Source of the DNA: WLMZ01 sp031410915
Lineage (GTDB): Bacteria; Actinomycetota; Acidimicrobiia; Acidimicrobiales; Ilumatobacteraceae
Assembly: GCA_031410915.1 (NCBI GenBank)
Contig: JANNZY010000108.1
Coordinates: 1 to 5,071 of the forward strand
Length of the DNA stretch: 5,071 nt
Direction: 5' to 3'
Numbering within the stretch: the first letter of the stretch is position 1; each line of letters opens with the position of its first letter. Of this stretch, positions 1 to 4,897 are shown piece after piece. Below the pieces are notes generated by a model. That model worked only from the letters and a program-made list of their open reading frames with translations. It made no database searches and had not been told where the DNA came from. The translations under genes and the position numbers were made by a program.

Positions 1-369
1 CTGCGGTTCGCCCACGACGACCTCGCTGCGGCCCGGCTGCTCCTCACCGATGTGGAGCTGCCGGCTCGGATGGCGTGCTTCCACGCGCAGCAAGCCGCCG
101 AGAAGGCCCTCAAGGCATCGCTCGTGCACGCTGCCATCCAGTTCCGCAAGACGCATGACCTCGTCGTGCTGGTGGCGTTGCAACCCGAGCCGGTTCGGTC
201 GAAGGTCAGCAACCTCGATCTCCAGCGACTCCAGCAATGGGCAGTGGATGCGCGCTACCCGGCCGACCTTCCCGACATCACTGCCGGCGAGGCAGCCGCG
301 GTCGTGGCCATCGCCGACCAGATCCTCGCCTCCGTGGCCGCTGCCTTGCAGGACGGCAATCCAGCCTGA
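1..369 (+). CDS. HEPN domain protein, 5'-truncated by window edge
   Basis: The frame is open from the first base, so the true start lies upstream; 122 residues are visible. The pattern is that of the HEPN family (PF05168-like). An amphipathic helix with 'AHDDLAAARLLL' (residues 4-15 of the visible part) is followed by 'CFHAQQAAEKALKA' (26-39), the usual second-helix signature, then 'FRKTHDL' (48-54) and a later 'ARYP' segment. HEPN proteins are small helical proteins. Many are RNases or RNase-like toxins carrying an R-x(4-6)-H motif, often paired with a minimal nucleotidyltransferase (MNT) antitoxin. Here R49 and H52 are only two residues apart, the 'kTHdL' form common in this subfamily, so ribonuclease activity cannot be inferred. 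No MNT gene lies downstream; a partner could lie upstream outside the window. The next gene is convergent, so this one ends its transcription unit. The family call is firm; the biological role is open. Confidence 0.85.
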   Translation: MRFAHDDLAAARLLLTDVELPARMACFHAQQAAEKALKASLVHAAIQFRKTHDLVVLVALQPEPVRSKVSNLDLQRLQQWAVDARYPADLPDITAGEAAAVVAIADQILASVAAALQDGNPA

Positions 370-384
370 CGGTGCGACCGTGTT
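369..384 (+). terminator. Weak candidate terminator hairpin after the HEPN gene
   Basis: ACGGT-gcg-ACCGT forms a 5-bp stem with a 3-nt loop directly at the HEPN stop codon, followed by GTT. It lies in the 20-bp gap between two convergent genes. The stem is short and there is no real T-tract, so the call is tentative. Confidence 0.25.
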
Positions 385-389
385 CATCG

Positions 390-647
390 TCACCATCTCG
401 CCGGCACCTCTCCGGCCTCGATGAAATCCGCCACACTGCCCTCAGGGATGCGGACGAACTTGCCGAGCTTCACGTAGCGGATGCGCCGTTCCAGCACGCA
501 GCGCTCGATGAAGCGCACCGACACCGAGAGCGCGTCTGCCGCCTCGGCCTTCGTGAGCAACCGTTCGAGGCCGGGACTGCCACCACGCGTCCGTCGGGCA
601 GGCCCACCACTGGCTCGCTCGAATGATCGCGTCGCTCGTGTACTCAC
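390..647 (-). CDS. Excisionase/MerR-family helix-turn-helix DNA-binding protein
   Basis: An 85-aa protein. A basic, probably disordered N-terminus (residues 1-29, with seven Arg) precedes a compact winged helix-turn-helix of the excisionase (xis)/MerR type. 'LLTKAEAADALSVSVRFIERCVLERRI' (30-56) gives the two HTH helices, and 'YVKLGKFVRIPEGSVADFIEAG' (58-79) gives the wing and closing helix. Family members bind DNA, either as recombination directionality factors for tyrosine integrases or as small transcriptional regulators; no integrase is visible here. The GTG start at 647 has AGGAG only 3 nt upstream, which is unusually close, and a 6-bp inverted repeat abuts it. An alternative TTG at 560 would yield just the HTH domain ('LLTKAEAAD...'), but I see no ribosome-binding site for it. 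The gene converges with the HEPN gene, leaving 20 bp between their stops. The domain is clear; the start and role are uncertain. Confidence 0.8.
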   Translation of the reverse strand: MSTRATRSFERASGGPARRTRGGSPGLERLLTKAEAADALSVSVRFIERCVLERRIRYVKLGKFVRIPEGSVADFIEAGEVPARW

Positions 648-662
648 ACACTCCTAGAGTGT
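648..662. promoter_or_regulatory. Perfect inverted repeat abutting the HTH gene start
   Basis: ACACTC-CTA-GAGTGT is a perfect 6-bp inverted repeat with a 3-nt centre. It sits immediately upstream of the GTG start at 647 and contains the AGGAG ribosome-binding sequence of that gene on the minus strand. A second, overlapping small inverted repeat, GTGT-actc-ACAC, covers 638-649. A symmetric site over the translation start of a DNA-binding protein suggests an operator for autoregulation. This is inference from position only. Confidence 0.35.
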
Positions 663-800
663 CTCTGCGAGCCAAAGCGCAGCAAAGAAGTTCTCGTACA
701 TGCCGAACGACGTCGTCGCGAAGTTCAGCCCTCACATCACATGCACCACTCGTTCGTGCACGCCTGCGAAGCCTGTCGGTGCCTGCCCATGCGAGCCGGG

Positions 801-1448
801 TCAAAGGCCGAGGACCGGGAGCGCTGCGACAACGCCATCCAGGTCGATGTCGTCACGTCGGTGTTGCTCCCAGTTCTCACGCGAGAGCCGCCATCGCTGC
901 AGTAGTGCCGGTTGCTCGCGGCGTGTGGCCCATCCAGTTCCGTTCGGTTCGTAGCCGAGTGACCTGGACACCGCGGTCGACGCGTGGTTGTCGATGAATG
1001 CCTCGCTCGTCGCTTCGCGCGCCGAAATGCCGTCGAACGCCAGATGCAGGACAGCGGACCGCATCTCGTGCCCAATACCTTGTCCGCGGTGATCTGGACG
1101 CAGCCACGAAAATGTGGTGACGGTGCGATGGACGGCGAAGTCGACGCCGATCAGGTCCTGCATCCCGACCGGCTCGCCGTCGACGACAACCACAAAGTAC
1201 AGCCGCCAGAATTCGGGCGAGACGCGGCCGCGTCCGGCCCAGATGCCCCTCAGCCATCTCCACTCCCGCTCCGGGCTCGGTAGGTAGAGCGACATCGGGT
1301 CGTCGAAGGGCGCAGCGTCGCGTTCCACGACGCCGTCCCGGACCGCCGGGACGAGCCGTTCGAGCCAGTCGTCGGTGGCTCCGATCAACGACAATCGCGG
1401 AGTGCGCACCGCAATGTCCAACGGCGGGTAGCTCAGCGGCATCGACAT
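801..1448 (-). CDS. GNAT family N-acetyltransferase
   Basis: A 215-aa protein of the acetyl-CoA-dependent GNAT superfamily, closest in look to the RimJ/RimL-like group. It starts 'PLDIAVRTPRLSL', the usual 'l.TpRL.L' first strand. 'LYFVVVVDGEPVGMQDL' (83-99) follows as the central strand pair. 'FSWLRPDHRGQGIGHEMRSAVLHLAF' (113-138) is motif A, with R121-G122-Q123-G124-I125-G126 as the pyrophosphate-binding loop. 'EAFIDNHASTAVSRSLGYEPNG' (149-170) is motif B, with the N-x-A-S and LGY elements. The substrate cannot be read from the sequence. The frame stays open upstream to 1769, but that extension has no family similarity and overlaps the pRiA4b remnant, so I reject it. Two ATGs (1448 and 1442) precede the conserved start. 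There is no good ribosome-binding site, but TAGCCT at 1456-1451 lies 8 nt before the second ATG, so a leaderless start at 1442 is plausible. Confidence 0.85.
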   Translation of the reverse strand: MSMPLSYPPLDIAVRTPRLSLIGATDDWLERLVPAVRDGVVERDAAPFDDPMSLYLPSPEREWRWLRGIWAGRGRVSPEFWRLYFVVVVDGEPVGMQDLIGVDFAVHRTVTTFSWLRPDHRGQGIGHEMRSAVLHLAFDGISAREATSEAFIDNHASTAVSRSLGYEPNGTGWATRREQPALLQRWRLSRENWEQHRRDDIDLDGVVAALPVLGL

Positions 1449-1450
1449 CG

Positions 1451-1456
1451 AGGCTA
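1451..1456 (-). promoter_or_regulatory. Candidate -10 box (TAGCCT) for the GNAT gene
   Basis: On the minus strand TAGCCT matches the actinobacterial TAnnnT -10 consensus. It lies 2 nt before the first ATG and 8 nt before the second, which would place the transcription start at or next to the ATG at 1442. No Shine-Dalgarno sequence is present, which fits leaderless expression. I see no clear -35 box. Confidence 0.35.
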
Positions 1457-1631
1457 GACGTCGATGAGGAAGGACGCGGCGAGGGGTCGACGCACTGGCA
1501 TCCGGGTCACACGCGATTGTGCCGCCGATCGCAGTAACGGCGACCCTTCGTACGTCGCGCACCGCAATCGCGTCGGCCAGTCGCAAAGTGGGGCGGGAGT
1601 CACAGTCGCGTGGACAGTCGCGTCGGGCGCG
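1457..1631. other. Stretch without a recognisable gene before the pRiA4b remnant
   Basis: No reading frame here resembles a known family. By position it should hold the N-terminal end of the decayed pRiA4b ORF-3 gene. A trace ('VPPI', frame 1, near 1516) faintly recalls the 'PPIWRR' motif of that family but is too short to trust. Otherwise I see nothing in it. Confidence 0.3.
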
Positions 1632-1914
1632 CTGGAGGCGGTGGGTTGGCTCGGCGGTCACCTGCACGCGTTCGAGGCTGACGGTGTGTTTCGAGATCCC
1701 CGACGGCGAGAGCTTCGGCTTTCCCGTGTGCCCGCCCGACGACAGTGGCGGCCCGTGGGGATACGGCAACCTGCTGGCTGCGATCAGTGACCCGACGTAG
1801 GAGGAACACGAGGAGCTGATCGAGTGGTTGCCTCCCGGCTTCGACGCAGACGCGTTCGATGTCGACGAGGCCAGCGAGATGATGCGATCGGCGCGACCGC
1901 TCCGAAACCGGTGA
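1632..1914 (+). pseudogene. Decayed plasmid pRiA4b ORF-3 family gene
   Basis: Three blocks of the pRiA4b ORF-3 family (often found beside IS1096-type transposase genes) appear in order but in different frames. Frame 3 reads 'ALEAVGWLGGHLHAFEADGV' at about 1629-1688, the family's 'GW...HLH.F...G' motif. Frame 1 then reads 'FEIPDGESFGF' at about 1689-1721 and continues into 'VCPPDDSGGPWGYGNLLAAISDPT' (the CPPED-GGPWGY signature). After an in-frame amber codon at 1798-1800 it continues with 'EEHEELIEWLPPGFDADAFDVDEASEMMR' to a TGA at 1912-1914. Intact members have several dozen residues, including the 'YDFGDGWEH' region, between the FGF and CPPED blocks; these are missing here. So there is a frameshift near 1684-1690, an internal deletion near 1722-1727, and a nonsense codon. 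No start codon or promoter can be assigned. The molecular function of the family is not established. Confidence 0.75.
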
Positions 1915-1944
1915 CCACCGCCGGTGCCGAGGCAGCTCGATCTG

Positions 1945-1965
1945 AATGCCGCGACAATGCCGCGA
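1945..1965 (+). repeat. 10-bp tandem direct repeat
   Basis: AATGCCGCGA occurs at 1945-1954 and again at 1956-1965, separated by one base, giving an 11-nt period. It lies in the non-coding gap between the pRiA4b remnant and the 3' end of the tRNA. No function is assigned; it may be a simple slippage duplication. Confidence 0.5.
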
Positions 1966-2023
1966 TCACCCCGTGAGCGGCGATGCGCAAATCAGTGACA
2001 CCCTCTGAACTGAGCAGACGCGG

Positions 2024-2095
<72 letters not shown>

Positions 2096-2108
2096 GAGGT
2101 GCGCGGAC

Positions 2109-2114
2109 AGACTA
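2109..2114 (-). promoter_or_regulatory. Candidate -10 box (TAGTCT) for tRNA-Gly
   Basis: TAGTCT on the minus strand fits TAnnnT and ends 13 nt before the mature 5' end of the tRNA, which would leave a short leader for RNase P to remove. A TTGCCG sits further upstream (2143-2138), but the 23-nt spacer is too long for a standard -35 box. Confidence 0.45.
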
Positions 2115-2151
2115 GCGGCGAGGGTGTTCCGGTGGCTCGGCAAATCTTCGG

Positions 2152-2179
2152 TTGCGCGCAGGCGCGGCGGCGATAGGTT
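2152..2179 (+). promoter_or_regulatory. Candidate promoter for the 152-aa protein gene
   Basis: TTGCGC (2152-2157) and TAGGTT (2174-2179), separated by 16 bp, resemble -35 and -10 boxes. Transcription would start near 2186 and leave a 5' leader of about 84 nt before the ATG at 2270. The boxes are diverged, so the call is tentative. Confidence 0.35.
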
Positions 2180-2269
2180 CGCAGCAACGGCTCGTTTCGG
2201 GCCGGATCGTCGGGGAACACGCCGACCTCACCGGGGCGCTTCTGCAGCGCACGACAAAGGGGTTGCGCC

Positions 2270-2728
2270 ATGACGATGCAATCACACACGTGGGAGTTCG
2301 AGCCCCGCCGGGTGTCCGGGGCCGGCAAGAAGCAGTGCGACGAATGGTGTGCGCCGCTGCACATCGTCGAGCGCATGGTGGCCGAGCGCGACCTCGGCCA
2401 CCTGCATGCGCAGAACTTCCGAGTCGACGACTTCCAGATCGGCCCGCGGCTCGTGCGGCACAACCGACCGAACCTGCATCTCTACAAGCACGGCTACACC
2501 CGCTCGTACCTCAATGTCGACACGACGGGTCGGGTCTACCGCTACGTCCCGCCGAAGAACTCGATCAGCGGCTCGTTCGGCAAGTACGTCCTGCATCGCC
2601 GACTGGCCGACGCGATCGAGGACCTGTTGCTGTGGGAACTGGACGGCGTCGCCCGCCCGGGCGAGCTGCGGATGGTGCCCCCGCTGGACCAGAACCAGCC
2701 CATGGACGGCATGGGGCCGGCGGCCTGA
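2270..2728 (+). CDS. Uncharacterised 152-aa protein
   Basis: I do not recognise a family. The ATG at 2270 is preceded by AAGGGG (2257-2262) at 7-nt spacing, a good ribosome-binding site; a second ATG two codons on is a weaker alternative. The protein looks cytosolic, with no signal peptide or membrane segment. 'CDEWCAPLHIVERMVAERDLGHLHAQNF' (residues 23-50) contains C23, C27, H31, H44 and H46, which could form a metal site but may be chance. A basic central part 'RLVRHNRPNLHLYKHGYTRSYLNVDTTGRVYRYVPP' (60-95) is rich in Arg, His and Tyr and looks like paired beta strands. A helix 'LADAIEDLLLWEL' (112-124) follows, and the tail (129-152) is Pro- and Met-rich. The composition and the codon-position GC pattern look like a real gene. 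It is followed after 106 bp by the secreted repeat protein on the same strand. Function unknown. Confidence 0.7.
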   Translation: MTMQSHTWEFEPRRVSGAGKKQCDEWCAPLHIVERMVAERDLGHLHAQNFRVDDFQIGPRLVRHNRPNLHLYKHGYTRSYLNVDTTGRVYRYVPPKNSISGSFGKYVLHRRLADAIEDLLLWELDGVARPGELRMVPPLDQNQPMDGMGPAA

Positions 2729-2783
2729 CGGCGCGCGGAGCGCTCATCGGCTCATCACAACTTCCTCACACTCAGAAGTCATG

Positions 2784-2819
2784 GTGTCGCCCACAGCCGC
2801 CGATACATGTTGGCGACAC
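2784..2819 (+). promoter_or_regulatory. 8-bp perfect inverted repeat before the secreted protein's RBS
   Basis: GTGTCGCC (2784-2791) and GGCGACAC (2812-2819) are exact reverse complements separated by 20 nt. The right arm ends 5 nt before the AGGAG ribosome-binding site (2825-2829). No T-tract follows, so it is not a standard terminator of the upstream gene. It could be an operator, or a leader-RNA stem acting on stability or translation of the secreted repeat protein. Confidence 0.4.
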
Positions 2820-2834
2820 GAAACAGGAGCAGAC

Positions 2835-4100
2835 ATGAACATCAAGAAGGTGATCGCCTGTGCAACCGCCGTGGGCGCAGTTGCGACGGGCCTCGCGCTC
2901 GTCGGCGCGTCAGCCGCGTCGGCCGCCGTGCCGGTGCGCGGCACGTACACACCGGTCGACCCGGTCCGCATCATGGACACCCGTGACGGCACGGGTGTCG
3001 CTGACCAGCACCCCGGCCCGCGTGGCGCGGGCAAGGTGACCGAGCTCGACGTGACCGGAGTGGGCGGTGTGCCCGATGAAGGCGTCGGCGCGGTTGTCTT
3101 GAACGTCACCATCACCGAGTCGGCCGGACCCGGCTACGTCACGGTCTACCCATGCGGCCAGGCACGTCCATTGGCGTCCAATGTCAACGTGCGCCGCGGC
3201 GTCGACGTCGCCAACCAAGTCGCTGCCAAGGTCGGCAACGACGGCAAGGTGTGCTTCTTCACGTCGACCCAGTCGCAAGTCGTCGTCGACGTGTCCGGTT
3301 GGTACGCCGACGACTTCGCCGCTGTGCCAGGCTTCTACTACCACCAGCTGGATCCGGCCCGGGTCATCGACACCCGTGACGGCACGGGCACCGGCACGCA
3401 CGGGGTCGCCCCGCTCGCCGCCGGCGAGATCCTCGCGTTCACCATGCCTGGTGCCGGTGGCATCCCGACCGACGCCGACGTGCGTGCCGTGTCGATGAAC
3501 GTGACGGCGACGGACGCAACGGCGGCCGGCTACATCTCGGTGTTCCCCTGCGACCGTGTACGCCCCGTCGTCTCCAACGTCAACTTCGACCCGTCGGACC
3601 CCACAGTCGCCAACCTCGCCACGGTGCGGATGTCGACCACCGGCCAGGTGTGCTTCTACGCCTCGGTGGCCACGAACCTGGTGGTCGATGTGCAGGGCTA
3701 CTTCGCGCCGCACGCCGACGTCACGTTCACGTCGCTGGCTCCGGTCCGTGTGCTCGACACTCGTGACGGCACCGGCATCGTTGGTTCACGGCCCGTCCAC
3801 CTCGGTCGTGGCGCGGTCATCCAGCTCCAGGCAACGGGCGCAAACGGTGTCCCGGCCGATGCCGTCGCCGTGATGCTCAACGTCACCATCACCGACGCCG
3901 ACGGACCCGGGTTCGTCACGGCCTGGCCGTGCGGCAAGGCGCGCCCGGTCGCATCGATCCTCAACTTCATCCGCGGTGTTGACCGGGCCAACCTGACGCC
4001 CGTGCGCATCGGTGTCGGCGGCAAGGTGTGCCTCTACGTCAATCAGGGCACCGACCTCGTCGCCGACCTGAACGGGTACTTCACGCTCGCCGCCGCCTGA
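2835..4100 (+). CDS. Secreted three-repeat protein (DTRDGTG/Cys-pair repeats)
   Basis: A 421-aa protein starting at an ATG 5 nt after AGGAG (2825-2829). Residues 1-30 form a Sec signal peptide: N-terminal KK, a hydrophobic core, and 'ASAASA' before predicted cleavage at A30/A31. All of the mature protein is three copies of one module, at residues 40-157, 171-290 and 300-416. Each opens with 'P(V/A)R(I/V)xDTRDGTG', passes a 'G-GxPxD' turn and an 'xxNVTxT...GxxxxxPC...RP' strand, then 'G(K/Q)VCxY/F', and closes with 'VxDxxG(Y/W)(F/Y)'. Each carries exactly two Cys (107/140, 239/273, 366/399) at matching positions, probably a disulfide per module. Such modules recur in large secreted actinobacterial proteins, often beside enzyme domains; here there is no enzyme domain, LPXTG motif or transmembrane anchor. 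A cell-surface or adhesive role is a guess. The frame is open upstream to 2349 but only out of frame through the 152-aa gene, so that extension is rejected. Confidence 0.9.
   Translation: MNIKKVIACATAVGAVATGLALVGASAASAAVPVRGTYTPVDPVRIMDTRDGTGVADQHPGPRGAGKVTELDVTGVGGVPDEGVGAVVLNVTITESAGPGYVTVYPCGQARPLASNVNVRRGVDVANQVAAKVGNDGKVCFFTSTQSQVVVDVSGWYADDFAAVPGFYYHQLDPARVIDTRDGTGTGTHGVAPLAAGEILAFTMPGAGGIPTDADVRAVSMNVTATDATAAGYISVFPCDRVRPVVSNVNFDPSDPTVANLATVRMSTTGQVCFYASVATNLVVDVQGYFAPHADVTFTSLAPVRVLDTRDGTGIVGSRPVHLGRGAVIQLQATGANGVPADAVAVMLNVTITDADGPGFVTAWPCGKARPVASILNFIRGVDRANLTPVRIGVGGKVCLYVNQGTDLVADLNGYFTLAAA
2952..3305 (+). repeat. Module 1 of the Cys-pair repeat
   Basis: It encodes residues 40-157. 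DTRDGTG lies at 48-54, Cys at 107 and 140, and the closing 'VDVSGWY' at 151-157. It is closer to module 3 than to module 2 in the central part ('LNVTIT..GPG.VT..PCG.ARP.AS'). Confidence 0.85.
3345..3704 (+). repeat. Module 2 of the Cys-pair repeat
   Basis: It encodes residues 171-290. DTRDGTG lies at 179-185, Cys at 239 and 273, and the closing 'VDVQGYF' at 284-290. It is the most diverged centre of the three ('MNVTATDATAAGYISVFPC'), with one extra residue between the cysteines, but the 20 nt encoding its DTRDGTG start (3369-3388) are identical to module 1 (2976-2995). Confidence 0.85.
3732..4082 (+). repeat. Module 3 of the Cys-pair repeat
   Basis: It encodes residues 300-416. DTRDGTG lies at 308-314, Cys at 366 and 399, and the closing 'ADLNGYF' at 410-416. 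The protein ends five residues later, so the module boundary is effectively the C-terminus. Confidence 0.85.
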
Positions 4101-4160
4101 TCTCCCACAGCGAACCGACAGTTGGCGTCGGGGCGTGGTTGCGACAGCAGCTACGTCCCG

Positions 4161-4178
4161 GCGCCACCGGCGCGTTTT
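4161..4178 (+). terminator. Candidate rho-independent terminator
   Basis: GCGCC-acc-GGCGC forms a 5-bp all-GC stem with a 3-nt loop, followed by GTTTT. It lies 60 bp after the stop of the secreted repeat protein and just before the convergent gene's stop at 4189. The T-tract is short, as is common in GC-rich genomes. A second, weaker hairpin (CCGAC-n7-GTCGG) lies at 4115-4131. Confidence 0.5.
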
Positions 4179-4188
4179 CGGGCCAGGG

Positions 4189-4776
4189 TCACGTCGGGAA
4201 CCGCCCGTCGCGGAACAGGCGCGCCGGGAACCGTTCGGTGTCGTCCTCGAGCTGCACACCGAACGTGTTCAACGCCATCGACACGAGCGTGTACTGGCCG
4301 ACCGCGAACACCAGGTCCATCAACTGCTGCTCGCTCCAGCGGTGGGCGAGCGCGTCCCACGTCGGTTGGTCGATGAACTTGTCGCTGACGAGTTGGTCGG
4401 TCGCTACGAGTAGCAGGCTGTCGCCGTCGCTCCAGGACTCGCCGTCGGGGCCGTCGGCGATGCGGTCGATCTCGTCGTCGGCCAACCCGGCCTGGCGACC
4501 GATGGCTGCGTGCTGGGCCCACTCGTAGCCACTACCGCACAGGAACCCGGTACGCAGGATGACCAGCTCACGCTCGCGCGGTGGCAACGTGGATCCGCCG
4601 AGGACGTGATTGGCGAACACCGTCCAACGCTTCAGCAACTTGGGATGGCGGGCAACGGTGCGGAACACGTTCAGGACTCGTCCGCTGTTGCGCTGAATCG
4701 CCTCCAACAGCGGGCGCGAGTCCTCGTTCCAGTCGGAGTCGTCGGTGGGCTGGATCCGGGGATGGTCGAGGCGCAT
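4189..4776 (-). CDS. Carboxymuconolactone decarboxylase (CMD/AhpD-like) family protein
   Basis: A 195-aa all-helical protein of the CMD/AhpD-like superfamily. 'VLNVFRTVARHPKLLKRWTVFANHVLGGSTLPPRERELVILRTGFLCGSGYEWAQHAAIGRQAGLADDEIDRI' (34-106) is the core, with the family's E70, C80, E85 and H89 ('YEWxxH'). The second Cys of the AhpD CxxC redox pair is absent (C80-G-S-G), so a thioredoxin-like peroxidase-partner role is unlikely. Proteins of this subgroup are widespread in actinobacteria and mostly of unknown substrate. A helix pair 'LMDLVFAVGQYTLVSMALNTFGV' (152-174) completes the fold. I chose the ATG at 4776 over the upstream start at 4842 because family similarity begins there and TACTGT (4788-4783) ends exactly 6 nt before it, which suggests leaderless transcription. 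The gene is convergent with the secreted repeat gene and divergent from the SPFH gene. Confidence 0.88.
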   Translation of the reverse strand: MRLDHPRIQPTDDSDWNEDSRPLLEAIQRNSGRVLNVFRTVARHPKLLKRWTVFANHVLGGSTLPPRERELVILRTGFLCGSGYEWAQHAAIGRQAGLADDEIDRIADGPDGESWSDGDSLLLVATDQLVSDKFIDQPTWDALAHRWSEQQLMDLVFAVGQYTLVSMALNTFGVQLEDDTERFPARLFRDGRFPT

Positions 4777-4782
4777 CGCGGC

Positions 4783-4788
4783 ACAGTA
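4783..4788 (-). promoter_or_regulatory. Candidate -10 box (TACTGT) for the CMD-family gene
   Basis: TACTGT on the minus strand matches TAnnnT and is followed by 6 nt and then the ATG at 4776, so transcription would begin at or very near the A of the start codon. No ribosome-binding site is present. I see no clear -35 box. Confidence 0.5.
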
Positions 4789-4851
4789 CCCAGCGGCTTC
4801 GGCGTGGATCGCAGCGCGCCGGAGTGCAGCGCCGCACACCACACCGGCGCG

Positions 4852-4857
4852 TAGGCT
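4852..4857 (+). promoter_or_regulatory. Candidate -10 box (TAGGCT) for the SPFH gene
   Basis: TAGGCT fits the TAnnnT -10 consensus. Transcription would start near 4864, leaving a leader of about 34 nt that contains the ribosome-binding site AGAGGAG (4885-4891). No convincing -35 box is seen. Confidence 0.45.
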
Positions 4858-4897
4858 TCACGGCGGGCCACATGATCGTGGCCCAGAGGAGCATCAC

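Noticed and set aside
742..760. TGCAC-n9-GTGCA hairpin as a terminator of the GNAT gene
   Set aside because: The stem is only 5 bp with a long loop, lies about 40 bp beyond the stop, and has no T-tract on the minus strand.
1449..1769. N-terminal extension of the GNAT protein by 107 residues
   Set aside because: The extra part has no similarity to the family and runs antisense to the pRiA4b remnant; a candidate -10 box lies just before the conserved start.
1909..1920. CGGTG-ac-CACCG inverted repeat at the end of the pRiA4b remnant
   Set aside because: The 2-nt centre leaves only a 4-bp hairpin stem and no T-run; it overlaps the decayed gene's stop codon and looks like chance.
2349..2834. Extension of the secreted repeat protein to a start at 2349 (583 aa)
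   Set aside because: It overlaps the 152-aa gene in another frame, gives Ser/Arg/Thr-rich nonsense, and would bury the clear signal peptide that begins at 2835 behind a good RBS.
2152..2838. 228-aa plus-strand open frame overlapping the 152-aa gene
   Set aside because: It is Arg/Pro/Ala-rich without any motif; the alternative frame at 2270 has an RBS and balanced composition.
2910..3713. Long minus-strand open frame (267 aa) opposite the repeat protein
   Set aside because: It is a shadow of the GC-rich repeats. Its sequence is low-complexity His/Arg/Val/Asp with no family pattern, and the plus-strand protein is certain.
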